In this document: positions 1 to 9,307 of the stretch, piece by piece | How positions within the stretch are numbered: the first letter of the stretch is position 1 | Layout: every line of letters begins with the position of its first letter | Assembly (NCBI GenBank): GCA_018262795.1 | Contig: JADFDM010000004.1 | Coordinates: 185,155 to 249,154 of the forward strand | From: Sphingobacteriales bacterium | GTDB lineage: Bacteria; Bacteroidota; Bacteroidia; Chitinophagales; LD1 | Reading direction: 5' to 3' | DNA: 64,000 bases | Position numbers and translations under genes: made by a program | The notes under the pieces: model-generated | The model's database searches: none | Seen by the model: the letters and a program-made list of their open reading frames with translations, nothing else | What the model was told of the DNA's origin: nothing

Positions 1-2402
1 CTGTCGAAAACCGGATTGCCCGGATTGATGTAATGCACTTTGCCTAAATCGCCTACGCTTTGGTAGTCTAAAAAAACCTGCTTATCAAAACAAAACTGAA
101 TAGAGCGAATGGCATCGAAGTGAATTTTGTAATTGTCTTTAAGTTCGGCAATTACTGCATCAGGCATTTTATCAATTCGGAAAATGGAAGGTCTTAACTC
201 GGTAAAAACGCCCCCTAAATTGGTAAATGCTTTCTCGAAAAATAAACGGATGTAGATGGGCTGCAAACGTTTTTCATCGGAGTTCTCTTTGAGCGTTCTT
301 GCATCTTTGTAATCAACGGTGCTGTGGGCTAACTTATCTTTCTGCTCTTTTATTTTCTCTTTGAATTTCAATTTCAGCACTTCATCATCCTGTGCCAAGA
401 ACCGGTTTAGGTCGGTTTCTTTTCCATTGAAAACGGAATCAATAATATCATCCAAGCCCACGCCTTCTAACACATCCTGAATTACATCATACACGCGGTC
501 GTCACCCATACCTTCGCGAATGATGTCGAGTTTAGTCAATAAGCGTTCTAATACTTTCCCTTCTTTGGTGTTACCGGCTACCATGTTGAACACTAACACA
601 TCCTTCTTTTGTCCATAGCGATGAATACGCCCCATTCGCTGCTCTAAGCGATTTGGATTCCAAGGGATGTCCCAATTGATGAGCAAACGGCAAAACTGCA
701 AGTTGATACCCTCACCGGCTGCATCGGTAGCAATGAGAATTTGAGTATCGGGTTTCGCAAATGCCCACTGTGCTTCTCTACGTTCGTCCACTAATTTGCC
801 TCCGTGAATGGTGGCTACTTTGTAGCCGCCACTTTTAGTTAGGCGTTCTTCTAGGTAAAGCAGCGTGTCTTTGTGTTCGGTGAAGATGACGAGCTTTTCT
901 CCGTTTTCTAAAACGCCATTTGATTTGAGTAACTCCTGTAATTCCTGAAACTTTTTTTCTTCCTGCTTACGGTTGTAAAGTGTTTGAGCCATCTCAAACA
1001 ACTTCTTTACCTCACCGGCTTCCTGTTGTATCTCCTGCAAACTTTTTGCAGTAGTAAAAAGTTTGAATTTTCTAGGGTCAGAAAGAATATTTTCTAAGGC
1101 ATCTCTTTCATCATCTTCTAACTCTTCATATTCTTCGATGTTATCTACATCAAAGCCGTCTAATTTATGACGCTGGCTCCAAAGATTCGGATTCTTGTTT
1201 ACTTCATCTACAATGCCCTGCAATGCTTTCCATCTTCTCTCCAATGTATTTTTGATAGCAAAGATTGAACTCACCAATCTCCGTTGCATTACCGTCAATG
1301 CCAGTGAAACGTGAATATTTTTAGTTTCTGATGCTTCGTCCTTTTTCTTTGTAAGGTAACGCGTTACTGCATCATACAGTTCTTTTTCTTCAGGTGAAAG
1401 CTGGTAGGCAACTGTTTTGGTAAACCGGTTTTTGAAAAGCGGTTTGCCTTGCCAATCTTTCATGTCTTCCTTTAACCTGCGAATGAAAAATTTATTGATG
1501 CCGTTGTGCTCCAATTCTTTGATTCGAGCGGAGGCAATTTCATCGGTAGCAAAAATGTCTTCATCCAATAACTGTAATAATTTTTTGAAAGTGTCTGTTC
1601 TGCCTCTGTGTGGTGTGGCTGTGAGCAACAAAAGATGCTCACACTGTTGGGCTAAAACCTGAGCCGCTTTGTAACGTTGGGATAGATACTGTTTGCTTCC
1701 GTAATCGTAAGCAGAAAGTTTGTGGCACTCATCAAACACAATTAAGTCCCAATGCGAGTTACTCGCTACATTCAACACATCTTCGCGTGAAATGAAATCA
1801 ATGGATGTAACAATGCGGGGTGCTGTATGAAATACATTCGGGTCGGAGGAAAACAAACTGCGATTTACTAATGTGAAAGGGATATTGAATTTTACTCCCA
1901 TTTCATCTTCCTGCCACTGCTTGGTTAATCCTCCGGGAGTTATAATTAAAATTCTTTCTACCAAACCACGCATGATTAACTCCTTAATGAGCAAACCGGT
2001 CATGATGGTTTTACCTGCACCGGTGTCATCTGCCAAGAGGAAACGGATTTTAGGAAGCGGAAGAAGGAATTTGTAAACGGCTTCTACCTGATGCGGCAGC
2101 GGGTCAACAATGCTACAGTTGACCGCGAACAGCGGATCGAACTGATAAGCGGAGTTTATGCGTTCTGCCTCTGCAAACAAAGCGAAGCGTGTCGGATCGC
2201 CTTTGAAATTGAAAGTGCCTTCTTCAGTAAGGACTTCCAAATTTTCAAACTCAGCCGCAGTAACTACTTTGGTATTAGCACGGTTGGTATTGACACCGGT
2301 ATAAGAAATAGAAAAGCTCCCTCCCAATTTCTGAATCTTGTTAATGGCAACCGGCTCACTTACAATGAGATTCTTTACTATTTGATTGGGTTGAACTGCC
2401 AT
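1..2402 (-). CDS. SNF2/RapA-family helicase, DrmD-like (C-terminus beyond window)
   Basis: This is a superfamily 2 ATP-dependent translocase of the kind common in bacterial defence islands. The frame is open from an ATG at 2402-2400 to the window edge, so about 800 residues are visible and the C-terminus is missing. Walker A reads LADDTGAGKT with Lys131, the DEAH box is DECH at residues 224-227, and it is followed by a LLLTATPHRG motif. The helicase C domain has IATDAAGEGINLQ and the motif VI run QRMGRIHRYGQ. The visible end (HYINPGNPVFD) is typical of the long RapA/HepA-like helicases that accompany methylase or DISARM-type systems. It is divergent from the Mokosh-like operon, with 191 bp between the two starts. 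DrmD is the closest family I recognise, but no DISARM partner genes are visible, so the system assignment stays open. Confidence 0.85.
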   Translation of the reverse strand, partial: MAVQPNQIVKNLIVSEPVAINKIQKLGGSFSISYTGVNTNRANTKVVTAAEFENLEVLTEEGTFNFKGDPTRFALFAEAERINSAYQFDPLFAVNCSIVDPLPHQVEAVYKFLLPLPKIRFLLADDTGAGKTIMTGLLIKELIMRGLVERILIITPGGLTKQWQEDEMGVKFNIPFTLVNRSLFSSDPNVFHTAPRIVTSIDFISREDVLNVASNSHWDLIVFDECHKLSAYDYGSKQYLSQRYKAAQVLAQQCEHLLLLTATPHRGRTDTFKKLLQLLDEDIFATDEIASARIKELEHNGINKFFIRRLKEDMKDWQGKPLFKNRFTKTVAYQLSPEEKELYDAVTRYLTKKKDEASETKNIHVSLALTVMQRRLVSSIFAIKNTLERRWKALQGIVDEVNKNPNLWSQRHKLDGFDVDNIEEYEELEDDERDALENILSDPRKFKLFTTAKSLQEIQQEAGEVKKLFEMAQTLYNRKQEEKKFQELQELLKSNGVLENGEKLVIFTEHKDTLLYLEERLTKSGGYKVATIHGGKLVDERREAQWAFAKPDTQILIATDAAGEGINLQFCRLLINWDIPWNPNRLEQRMGRIHRYGQKKDVLVFNMVAGNTKEGKVLERLLTKLDIIREGMGDDRVYDVIQDVLEGVGLDDIIDSVFNGKETDLNRFLAQDDEVLKLKFKEKIKEQKDKLAHSTVDYKDARTLKENSDEKRLQPIYIRLFFEKAFTNLGGVFTELRPSIFRIDKMPDAVIAELKDNYKIHFDAIRSIQFCFDKQVFLDYQSVGDLGKVHYINPGNPVFD

Positions 2403-2574
2403 TGCTATAAAATAGAGATAGATATGTGTTTAGAAAGGGCGAAAAGTAAAAACAAAATACTAAAAATGCGATAAAGAGACTTCTTAGTGATAATCTATCC
2501 TATATTCAACAAGAGTCAAAAGAAAAATTGTCACTTTATTGCAACGCTTAATAAAGTCCGTTTACCGAAAATTT

Positions 2575-2582
2575 TAACTTTG
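2575..2582 (+). promoter_or_regulatory. Bacteroidetes-type -7 element (TAnnTTTG) before the kinase-helicase gene
   Basis: The sequence TAACTTTG matches the TAnnTTTG -7 consensus of the Bacteroidetes housekeeping sigma factor. It ends only 11 bp before the ATG at 2594, so the transcript would have a very short leader. I do not see a good TTTG -33 box at the expected distance. Confidence 0.4.
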
Positions 2583-2593
2583 AAAAGCACGAC

Positions 2594-5500
2594 ATGCTTT
2601 TTAGTAAATACCAATATCGCAACGCTGACCTAAAAAAAAGAGGTTACTCCCAAAGTTGTATTGCTTTTGACGGAGCAAAACAGTATTGGATAAAATGGGT
2701 TTTAGGAATTGATAAGACCGACACAAAAGCAAAAATTTTAGCAGACAAACTTCGGCACTTGCAGAAAGCAAGACACATTGCTTTGCCGAACATTATTGAA
2801 TATGGATTTGACGATGAGCAACAGGCATACGCAATCGTGTATGAACTTTTAGAAGGAGTTGAAACCTTAGAGGAAAAAGTTTACGAACTCAAAACGCAAA
2901 GTGCAATCAGCAACATCATTGAACTTGCTGATTGTTTGCAGGAATTGCATTTGAAATTTAAAATTAATCACGGAGACATTCACCCTGCCAACATTCTCAT
3001 TGACAAAAACGGACAATTTTATCTTATTGACTTTGGACTTGCTGACATCACGAAAACTTTAAGTCAGGAAAAATCACTTGAAGTATTTGCAAGAGGTTTT
3101 GCCGCACCTGAAAAACTCAACAAACTTGGTTCAAAAGGTTTTCCTTTTCAGTCTGACATTTATTCGTTAGGAAAAGTTCTTGACTGGATGTATCACGAAA
3201 GGCAGGAGGAACTTCCCGAAGAGCAAAACAAGCAACTGCAAAAACTTCTTGCAGAAAATCCAGCCGACAGACCAACTTGGCAACAGGTTTTAGATTTTCT
3301 TAGAAACCTTGCTTCTGCTTCGGAAACCGAAGCAGTGCAAGTTGCATTCAGACAATCCGCTTATGCAAGCGGCTTGCTTGAACTTCTCAATACAACAAAT
3401 CCTATCTACGATATTTCACCGAGAGAAGGACAAAACTATTTATCCGACATCATCATTGGTGAATACATCTGCGAAGGTGTGATTTGGCTGAAAGAAGAAG
3501 ATAAACTTTTGTTCAATGGGGTTAAGCGACTTGCAGATATTGACCCAAAGTATTTAGAAAGGAAAAGAAAGGAAGGGAAGAAACTCCCCTTCAAGTTTTC
3601 TTACACGGTGGACTACACTCACAACAAAGCAGACCTAACACCTTATTTTCAAAAATGGTTTGAGCAAAAGCAAACACAGGTTTCACTTCGTGAAAACCGA
3701 AAAGCAGTAAGAGAAGAATTGGGATTCTATCGTGAGCTACTTGAAAAGGAAAAAGAAGTTATCGCCAAAAATTCTTTGCGACTTCAATACTCGAACTTTG
3801 AAATAAAAGGCGATGAAATAATTTTTCACGTCAAGCATAACGACAAATGCAGCAGTATTGGTTTTGTGCTAAAGCACATTGAAGACGGTAACGATGTAAA
3901 TTCAGAAGGTTGCGAGTATGTTGTTTCAGCAAGTGGCGACAGAAAGCAAAACAAAGAGTCAGTTGAGTTTGTAGGTAAGCCATATGAGTTTCATTCACAA
4001 GACGGACTTTTTAAAATCAAAGATTGTGAACGGTTGAAAAGAGACAGCATTCCGCAATCAGGTTTCTTGTTTGAGAACACAAACAAAAAGGAAGAAGAAA
4101 AGAACCGACAACTTGATGCAATCCGAAAAGTTGATAAGAACGAAGTGCAAAATCCCGACTTGATTTATTTTCTTTTCAAACCTGATGAACTTCCTTCTGC
4201 TTTTAGCGACTATACAGACGACTTGATTGTAAAACAGAAAGACACAAGCGGCAAGCCACTTGTTTATTCTTACAATCAACAGAGAGCAATTCAAAACGCA
4301 CTGCTTCGCGGTCCGCTTTCAGTTATTCAGGGACCGCCAGGTACAGGCAAGACAACTGTAATTACCGAAATAGTTTTTCAGATTCTTGCACATAAACCCG
4401 AAGCAAAAATTCTAATCACTTCGCAAACCAACAATGCAGTTGACCAAGTGTTGGAAAACCTTTTGAAGAATGAAATTCCAATTCTGCGATTAAGCGGAAT
4501 CACTGCACCGAGAATACAAAGCATACGCAAGCACACATTGGACAGAAAGTTGGAAGGGTGGAAACAATTAGTGCGTGAAGCAGCCGAAAAGAATTTCAAA
4601 GAGCAAGAGGCAAAATTCAAAGAGCAACTGCAAAGCAAAAATGCTTTTGCAGTTGCCGTTGTGGACATCATTCTTGAAAACAAGGATTGGAAGAAAACGA
4701 AAGAGAAAATTGAAAATGCAGTTGGCAGAGTTCAGAATTTGAAAACACTTCACAAGTTAGCTGAGGATAGAGAAAAAGCGATTGAGCAAATTGACGAAGT
4801 GTTGAAGATTAAACTTTCGGACTTTCTCAATCTGCATAAACTGCATCGTGATTGGATTGTAACGATAAACGCTTTGGATGAAAAAAGCGCAATCAATCAG
4901 AAGTTGATTGACAGCATTCGTGTAATCGGAGCGACTTGCAACCACATTGCAGCGAAGAAATACGCCAAATACAATTTTGAGTTTGACTATGTGATAATGG
5001 ACGAATCGGGCAAAGCCACAACAGCCGAAGCACTTGTTCCGATAATCACAGGCAAGAATTTAATTTTCGTTGGCGACCACAGGCAGTTGCGACCAATGCT
5101 CACAACCACAAGAGAAGTTGAAAGTTGGTTGAGAGAAAAGTTCAAGAAGGAAGCAGACGAAGGAGAATATTGGGAGGATTACTTCAACCGACCAAGTTTG
5201 TTTGAGCAAGTAATCACACGAATTGAACCCGACTACAAAGCACAGTTGACAGAGTGCAGGCGTTCATCAGCAGAGCAAGTGAAACTAACTTCAAAATGTT
5301 TTTATGAGTTAGTGAATGATGAACCTATTGAGCCAGTGAAAAGAGATGTTTCAGCCGAACACAATTTGCCTTTGGCAATTCAGTCATCAATATTTTTCAT
5401 TGACACAGGCAGCGACATCAAACACAAGATTGACGACAGAACAAAATCTTCTTTGAATGAAGTAAGTGCTCAACTCATTCCCGAAATTTTGGAACTGCTC

Positions 5501-5941
5501 AACAAGTTTGACAAAGTGAAAGAATATTCTTTTGGAGTGATAACAGGTTACACAGCACAATTCCGTTTGCTGAAAAAGAACATTGACAAAAAGAGATTTC
5601 AAAACAAAATCAATTCAGTTTGGAAATGGAACAAGTCTGAAGAAAAATTAACCGTGTCAGTTGTTGACCGCTTTCAAGGATTGGAAAGAGATATTGTAAT
5701 TGTTGACTTGGTGAAAAGCGGAGCAGGTTTGAATTTGGGTTTCTTGGAAGTTCCGAACAGAATCAATGTTGCTCTTTCACGACAAAAGAAATTACTCATA
5801 ATCGTTGGCGACTATCACGGAATTATCAATGCAAAAACAAAACGACTGAACGGAGAGAAAGCCGCTTTGCAACTTTATCTTGAATCGTTGAAACCCGACT
5901 GGATCGTAAAAGCGGAACAGATAAAAGAACTTTTCAAATGA
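2594..5941 (+). CDS. mkoA: Mokosh type I MkoA-like protein: Ser/Thr kinase fused to SF1 (COG1112) helicase
   Basis: This 1115-residue cytoplasmic protein joins two enzymes. The N-terminal eukaryote-like kinase (about 1-240) appears catalytically complete: a candidate ATP-binding Lys34, the catalytic loop HGDIHPAN with Asp128 and Asn133, and DFG at 146-148. A middle region of about 300 residues is unassigned. The C-terminal half is an Upf1/COG1112-type helicase with Walker A GPPGTGKT at 580-587, Walker B IMDESG around Asp803-Glu804, a VVDRFQGLERD motif near 1024-1033, and an arginine motif NVALSR at 1058-1063. A kinase-helicase fusion followed by a PLD nuclease is the published architecture of type I Mokosh anti-phage systems. 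The 3' end overlaps the next start by 4 nt (ATGA), which indicates translational coupling. Confidence 0.88.
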   Translation: MLFSKYQYRNADLKKRGYSQSCIAFDGAKQYWIKWVLGIDKTDTKAKILADKLRHLQKARHIALPNIIEYGFDDEQQAYAIVYELLEGVETLEEKVYELKTQSAISNIIELADCLQELHLKFKINHGDIHPANILIDKNGQFYLIDFGLADITKTLSQEKSLEVFARGFAAPEKLNKLGSKGFPFQSDIYSLGKVLDWMYHERQEELPEEQNKQLQKLLAENPADRPTWQQVLDFLRNLASASETEAVQVAFRQSAYASGLLELLNTTNPIYDISPREGQNYLSDIIIGEYICEGVIWLKEEDKLLFNGVKRLADIDPKYLERKRKEGKKLPFKFSYTVDYTHNKADLTPYFQKWFEQKQTQVSLRENRKAVREELGFYRELLEKEKEVIAKNSLRLQYSNFEIKGDEIIFHVKHNDKCSSIGFVLKHIEDGNDVNSEGCEYVVSASGDRKQNKESVEFVGKPYEFHSQDGLFKIKDCERLKRDSIPQSGFLFENTNKKEEEKNRQLDAIRKVDKNEVQNPDLIYFLFKPDELPSAFSDYTDDLIVKQKDTSGKPLVYSYNQQRAIQNALLRGPLSVIQGPPGTGKTTVITEIVFQILAHKPEAKILITSQTNNAVDQVLENLLKNEIPILRLSGITAPRIQSIRKHTLDRKLEGWKQLVREAAEKNFKEQEAKFKEQLQSKNAFAVAVVDIILENKDWKKTKEKIENAVGRVQNLKTLHKLAEDREKAIEQIDEVLKIKLSDFLNLHKLHRDWIVTINALDEKSAINQKLIDSIRVIGATCNHIAAKKYAKYNFEFDYVIMDESGKATTAEALVPIITGKNLIFVGDHRQLRPMLTTTREVESWLREKFKKEADEGEYWEDYFNRPSLFEQVITRIEPDYKAQLTECRRSSAEQVKLTSKCFYELVNDEPIEPVKRDVSAEHNLPLAIQSSIFFIDTGSDIKHKIDDRTKSSLNEVSAQLIPEILELLNKFDKVKEYSFGVITGYTAQFRLLKKNIDKKRFQNKINSVWKWNKSEEKLTVSVVDRFQGLERDIVIVDLVKSGAGLNLGFLEVPNRINVALSRQKKLLIIVGDYHGIINAKTKRLNGEKAALQLYLESLKPDWIVKAEQIKELFK

Positions 5942-7263
5942 CAGACGAAGAAGCATACAAACAATTAAAAGATAAAGCACCGACAGGTTACAAACTGAAC
6001 GAATTGATTCTGTTCAGTTATCCTGTGCGGAAGTTGCGTATGGATGTACTTGTAAACAAGCAGCCAGACGGCTCACTTGTGAAGGTGTATAATGTGTTGC
6101 TTCGTGCGATTCAATCAGGTTTTCATTCACAACAAAAGCTCTTTGAGTTTCTGGGATTAGGACTAACAGACGAATTTATTTTAAGAGAACTGTTTGCCTT
6201 GCGTGAGAAAGGTTATGTTGATTTGGTTTCGGAGAAGTGGATAGTAACTCCTACTGACGGAGAAAAATTTTTAAAGGATAATACGATACTAAGAATTGAG
6301 GAAGAAGAAGAATTTGAATTTTTAGTTGACGGTATTTCGGGAGAAATTATTTCAGTAAAAGAAAATCCAACCGAGAGAAACAAACTCATAAAGTTTTTAG
6401 AACCTGAATTGAAACTTGCACCGAAAAGTCCTGACCTTTTGGAGAACAAATTTCAAGAGTTGGCTGATGTTTATAAACAAGAACACGAAAGCAAATCTTA
6501 TCTCATCAATTATGCACCTGACGAAATCAAGCGGGACTATGAGGAGTGGTGTAACTATTGGCTGATTGAATACATACCCGATAAGAAAAGTAATCAAGAG
6601 GCAAAGTTGGAAGTGCGAACATTTGAGCAACTAAAGCCAATCAAAACACTTACAGCAAAATTCAATTCAGAGTATAAGCACTTCATTTATGCTTTAAGCA
6701 ATTCCGATAGAACAGCGTTTGAAGAATTGACGGAAGTAATTGAAGAACCGATTCAAATTGAAACTCCCAAAAGCGATTTCAGCACTCTGACAATTTGGGA
6801 AACGAAGTTGAAGTTTATTGAAGCATTGAGAAATGTGAAAGAGAAAATTCTAATTGAAAGCCCTTGGATAAAAAGAGCAACGCTGGACTACATTCATCAT
6901 TTTGAAAAATTACTTAAAGAGAAAAAGCAGCTGGTAATTCTTTACGGCATCAGTGAGAAAGACGAACACGACCATTTTACTTTGAAGAAAGTTGAAGAGT
7001 TGCAAAAGCAATTCAAAGACACTTTCAAACTCATTCATTTGCCAACTCACTTTGCAGAAAGCAAATCAAAGCTGACCGGCACACACCGAAAACTTGTAAT
7101 CAAAGACAGCGACTATTACATTCAGGGAAGTTTCAATTTTCTTTCTTTCGGAAAAACAGAAAAGCAACAAGTCGCTAACGAAGAATCACTTTTAATTTCA
7201 AAGGATGTAAAAAAGAAATGGGAACAGGTTGTAAAAGAATATGCACTGAAACTAAAACCATAG
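5938..7263 (+). CDS. mkoB: Mokosh type I MkoB-like PLD-family nuclease
   Basis: This 441-residue protein is predicted to be the effector nuclease of the operon. The N-terminal ~110 residues look like a winged helix (about 50-105). The middle is unassigned. The C-terminal domain (about 285-441) carries one phospholipase D signature: His383, Lys385, Asp390, then Gly397-Ser398 and Asn400 (HxK-x4-D-x6-GS-x-N). One HKD copy per chain is usual for PLD nucleases that work as dimers. The start codon overlaps the stop of the kinase-helicase gene, so the two are almost certainly co-translated. In Mokosh both proteins are needed for phage resistance; that statement is from the literature and not shown by the sequence. 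Confidence 0.85.
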   Translation: MTDEEAYKQLKDKAPTGYKLNELILFSYPVRKLRMDVLVNKQPDGSLVKVYNVLLRAIQSGFHSQQKLFEFLGLGLTDEFILRELFALREKGYVDLVSEKWIVTPTDGEKFLKDNTILRIEEEEEFEFLVDGISGEIISVKENPTERNKLIKFLEPELKLAPKSPDLLENKFQELADVYKQEHESKSYLINYAPDEIKRDYEEWCNYWLIEYIPDKKSNQEAKLEVRTFEQLKPIKTLTAKFNSEYKHFIYALSNSDRTAFEELTEVIEEPIQIETPKSDFSTLTIWETKLKFIEALRNVKEKILIESPWIKRATLDYIHHFEKLLKEKKQLVILYGISEKDEHDHFTLKKVEELQKQFKDTFKLIHLPTHFAESKSKLTGTHRKLVIKDSDYYIQGSFNFLSFGKTEKQQVANEESLLISKDVKKKWEQVVKEYALKLKP

Positions 7264-7375
7264 TTGCTATCAGCACTTAAAAATCTTTATCCTCCACCGC
7301 TAATTATGACGACTCGTCACATCTTCATATAGGGCGTCATACTGCCGGACGCTTCGTCCGACTCGTTTACTGCCC

Positions 7376-7693
7376 TTGTCCGACAAGAAATTTGGAACTT
7401 TAACTATAGTTATGATAGAATCTGGACTGGCTTTTGAAAAATATGAGTATCAACTATTTCAAGCCATGAAGGTAAAAGATAAGGGAACCGGTTCTTTATA
7501 CAAAAAAGCGAAAGCCATCACCGAATATTTTGATGCTAAAGGGTGTATGATAATTCTATATGATAAGGACTCACCAAACGGAAGGATGGTCAACTATCAA
7601 CTTACTTACGAAGAAATACGACATAGCCTTTGCCTTGCAAACTACCACAACGAAAAAATCAGAATTGAAAATGAATTACTGCCTAAAAAGTAA
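7376..7693 (+). CDS. hypothetical protein, 105 aa, at the island edge
   Basis: I do not recognise this protein. The frame opens with TTG at 7376; the first in-frame ATG is at 7412, which would leave 93 residues. Composition is ordinary for a small soluble protein, with no signal peptide or membrane segment. The coding frame looks real (mixed hydrophobic periodicity, no low complexity), but it may be the tail of a larger gene broken during island formation: the frame is open back to 7310 without an ATG. It lies between the Mokosh-like operon and tRNA-Asp. Confidence 0.4.
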   Translation: MSDKKFGTLTIVMIESGLAFEKYEYQLFQAMKVKDKGTGSLYKKAKAITEYFDAKGCMIILYDKDSPNGRMVNYQLTYEEIRHSLCLANYHNEKIRIENELLPKK

Positions 7694-7770
7694 CAGTAAA
7701 ACCGCTTTGTGGGTGTCGGCAGGTGTCGGAGAGTATAATATCCGACTCCAGAACCGACTCCCCAAAATGC

Positions 7771-7804
7771 AAAGCCCCCGAAAATGCTTGATTTCCGAGG
7801 GCTT
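7771..7804 (-). terminator. hairpin after tRNA-Asp
   Basis: AAGCCCTCGGAAA and TTTTCGGGGGCTTT pair across a short loop on the minus strand, about 15 bp beyond the 3' end of tRNA-Asp. It is a plausible terminator of the tRNA transcript and would also work for a rightward transcript. Confidence 0.6.
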
Positions 7805-7818
7805 GCGCTTGTTGGTTG

Positions 7819-7892
7819 CGGACCGGACGGGACTCGAACCCGCGACCTCTGCCGTGACAGGGCAGCATTCTAACCAACTGAACTACCGATCC
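7819..7892 (-). tRNA. tRNA-Asp (GTC)
   Basis: The minus strand folds as a complete 74-nt cloverleaf without encoded CCA. The acceptor pairs GGATCGG with CCGGTCC and the discriminator is G. The anticodon stem CTGCC/GGCAG encloses loop CTGTCAC with anticodon GTC. The T arm is GCGGG-TTCGAGT-CCCGT. The 3' end faces the defence island, the usual geometry for integration at a tRNA gene. Fragments of its 5' half recur in tandem just upstream. Confidence 0.97.
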
Positions 7893-8213
7893 ATTATTTC
7901 AATTCCTGTCTTTGTTTTTAAAATGATTGAAAGAATCATTTTTTCGGAGCTGTGACAGGTCAGCATTGAATCCCAAACTTTTTTGGGAACTACCGATCCA
8001 TTATTTCAATTCCTGTCTTTGTTTTTAAAATGATTGAAAGAATCATTTTTTCGGAGCTGTGACAGGTCAGCATTGAATCCCAAACCTTTTTGGGAACTAC
8101 CGATCCATTATTTCAATTCCTGTCTTTGTTTTTAAAATGATTGAAAGAATCATTTTTTCGGAGCTGTGACAGGTCAGCGTTGAATCCCAAACACTTTTTG
8201 GGAACTACCGTTT
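7854..8213 (-). repeat. tandem ~107-bp repeat array built from tRNA-Asp 5'-half fragments and hairpins
   Basis: Units start at 7854 (inside the real tRNA, 98 bp), 7952 (107 bp), 8059 (107 bp) and 8166 (partial). Each derived unit, read on the minus strand, has the tRNA-Asp acceptor 5' strand GGATCGGTAGTTC, a 7-bp hairpin TCCCAAA/TTTGGGA in place of the D arm, an anticodon-like loop that keeps CTGTCAC, and then a second 9-bp hairpin AAAATGATT/AATCATTTT. The variable arm, T arm and acceptor 3' strand are absent. The first hairpin's stem is identical in the three copies while its loop differs (CTTT, CCTT, CACTT in plus-strand sense). Confidence 0.9.
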
Positions 8214-8317
8214 TTTTGTTTTCACCTCAAACATTTCGGTGAGATAGCCGACCCTCTTTTAAAAGGAATGCAAATATATCCCCCTGATTGATTTTTACAA
8301 ACTCCGAGGGAAAAAGA

Positions 8318-9286
8318 TTAGGCTGTTTTTTTAATCTGCGATTCCACCCAGCTATAAGTGGTCTCCATTCCTTTCGATAATGCATAATTTGGCTGCCAAA
8401 GAAGGGCCTGCTGTATAAGGCGATTGTCTGAATTCCTTCCTCTCACACCGGTGGGGCCGTCAATATTATTGATGGAAATCTGTTTCCCGGAAATCTCAAT
8501 AATCATTTTAACAAGGTTATTAATGGAAATCATTTCCTCAGAGCCAATATTTACCGGACTGGTAAAATTACTCTGCATCAGTCTGCGGGTTCCTTCGATA
8601 CATTCATCAATATAGAGAAAAGAGCGCGTCTGTAGGCCATCGCCCCATACTTCAATGGAACTACCACCGGTAGCTTCAGCTACTTTGCGACAAAGCGCTG
8701 CCGGAGCTTTTTCTCTTCCTCCCTTCCAAGGATTTCCCGGTCCATAGATATTGTGGTAGCGAGCGATGCGCACCTGAATTTTATGAATGCGAGCAAAAGT
8801 GAGATATAGTCTTTCACTAAATAGTTTCTCCCATCCATACTCGCTATCAGGCAATGCCGGGTAGGCAGATTTCTCTTCACAAAAAGGGCTTTCGGGATTC
8901 TCTTGGTTAAATGTGGGATACACACAGGCAGAAGAAGAAAAAAACAATTTAGGCACCCGGTGTTGAACTGCTAAACCGGCTATATTCAGATTTATCTGCG
9001 CACTGTTGTGCATCACCATCGCATCATTCTCACCGGTAAAAATATATCCTGCACCACCCATATCGGCTGCTAACTGATAGATTTCATCTACCCGATAGCG
9101 AGCAAATAAATCACTACAAAACTCCTGCTTTCGTAAATCACCAATCAGAAATTCATCCGCTGCGGTAGGGGCAAATTCAGGATATTTCAAATCTACACCA
9201 ATTACACGGTACCCTTCTTGCTTTAAACGCGCTGTTAAATGATTGCCAATAAACCCTCCGGCACCGAGAACTATCGCTGTTTCCAT
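8318..9286 (-). CDS. NAD-dependent sugar epimerase, GDP-mannose 3,5-epimerase family
   Basis: This 322-residue extended short-chain dehydrogenase/reductase probably epimerises a nucleotide sugar (GDP-mannose to GDP-L-galactose in characterised relatives) for surface polysaccharide. The N-terminal Rossmann motif is GAGGFIG at 8-14. The segment LAADMGGAGYI (72-82), SSSACVYP with Cys121, YGWEK with Tyr150 and Lys154, and WKGGREKAP (187-195) closely follow plant GDP-mannose 3,5-epimerases, including the catalytic Cys and the Tyr-Lys pair. WGDGLQTRSF and GPTGVRGRNSDN further on are also diagnostic. It lies 21 bp downstream of the NtrC-type regulator on the same strand, so the two may be co-transcribed. 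The exact substrate is inferred. Confidence 0.85.
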   Translation of the reverse strand: METAIVLGAGGFIGNHLTARLKQEGYRVIGVDLKYPEFAPTAADEFLIGDLRKQEFCSDLFARYRVDEIYQLAADMGGAGYIFTGENDAMVMHNSAQINLNIAGLAVQHRVPKLFFSSSACVYPTFNQENPESPFCEEKSAYPALPDSEYGWEKLFSERLYLTFARIHKIQVRIARYHNIYGPGNPWKGGREKAPAALCRKVAEATGGSSIEVWGDGLQTRSFLYIDECIEGTRRLMQSNFTSPVNIGSEEMISINNLVKMIIEISGKQISINNIDGPTGVRGRNSDNRLIQQALLWQPNYALSKGMETTYSWVESQIKKTA

Positions 9287-9307
9287 GATACTGATTCTGC
9301 CGTACTA

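Noticed and set aside
7560-7955. 131-codon plus-strand frame across tRNA-Asp
   Set aside because: It reads through the tRNA antisense and gives the familiar DRTGLEPATSAV-type false peptide; not a gene. The 64-codon minus frame 7683-7877 is rejected for the same reason.
7854-8213. Possible CRISPR array
   Set aside because: The repeats are about 107 bp, directly abutting, with no unique spacers and no cas genes; they derive from tRNA-Asp.
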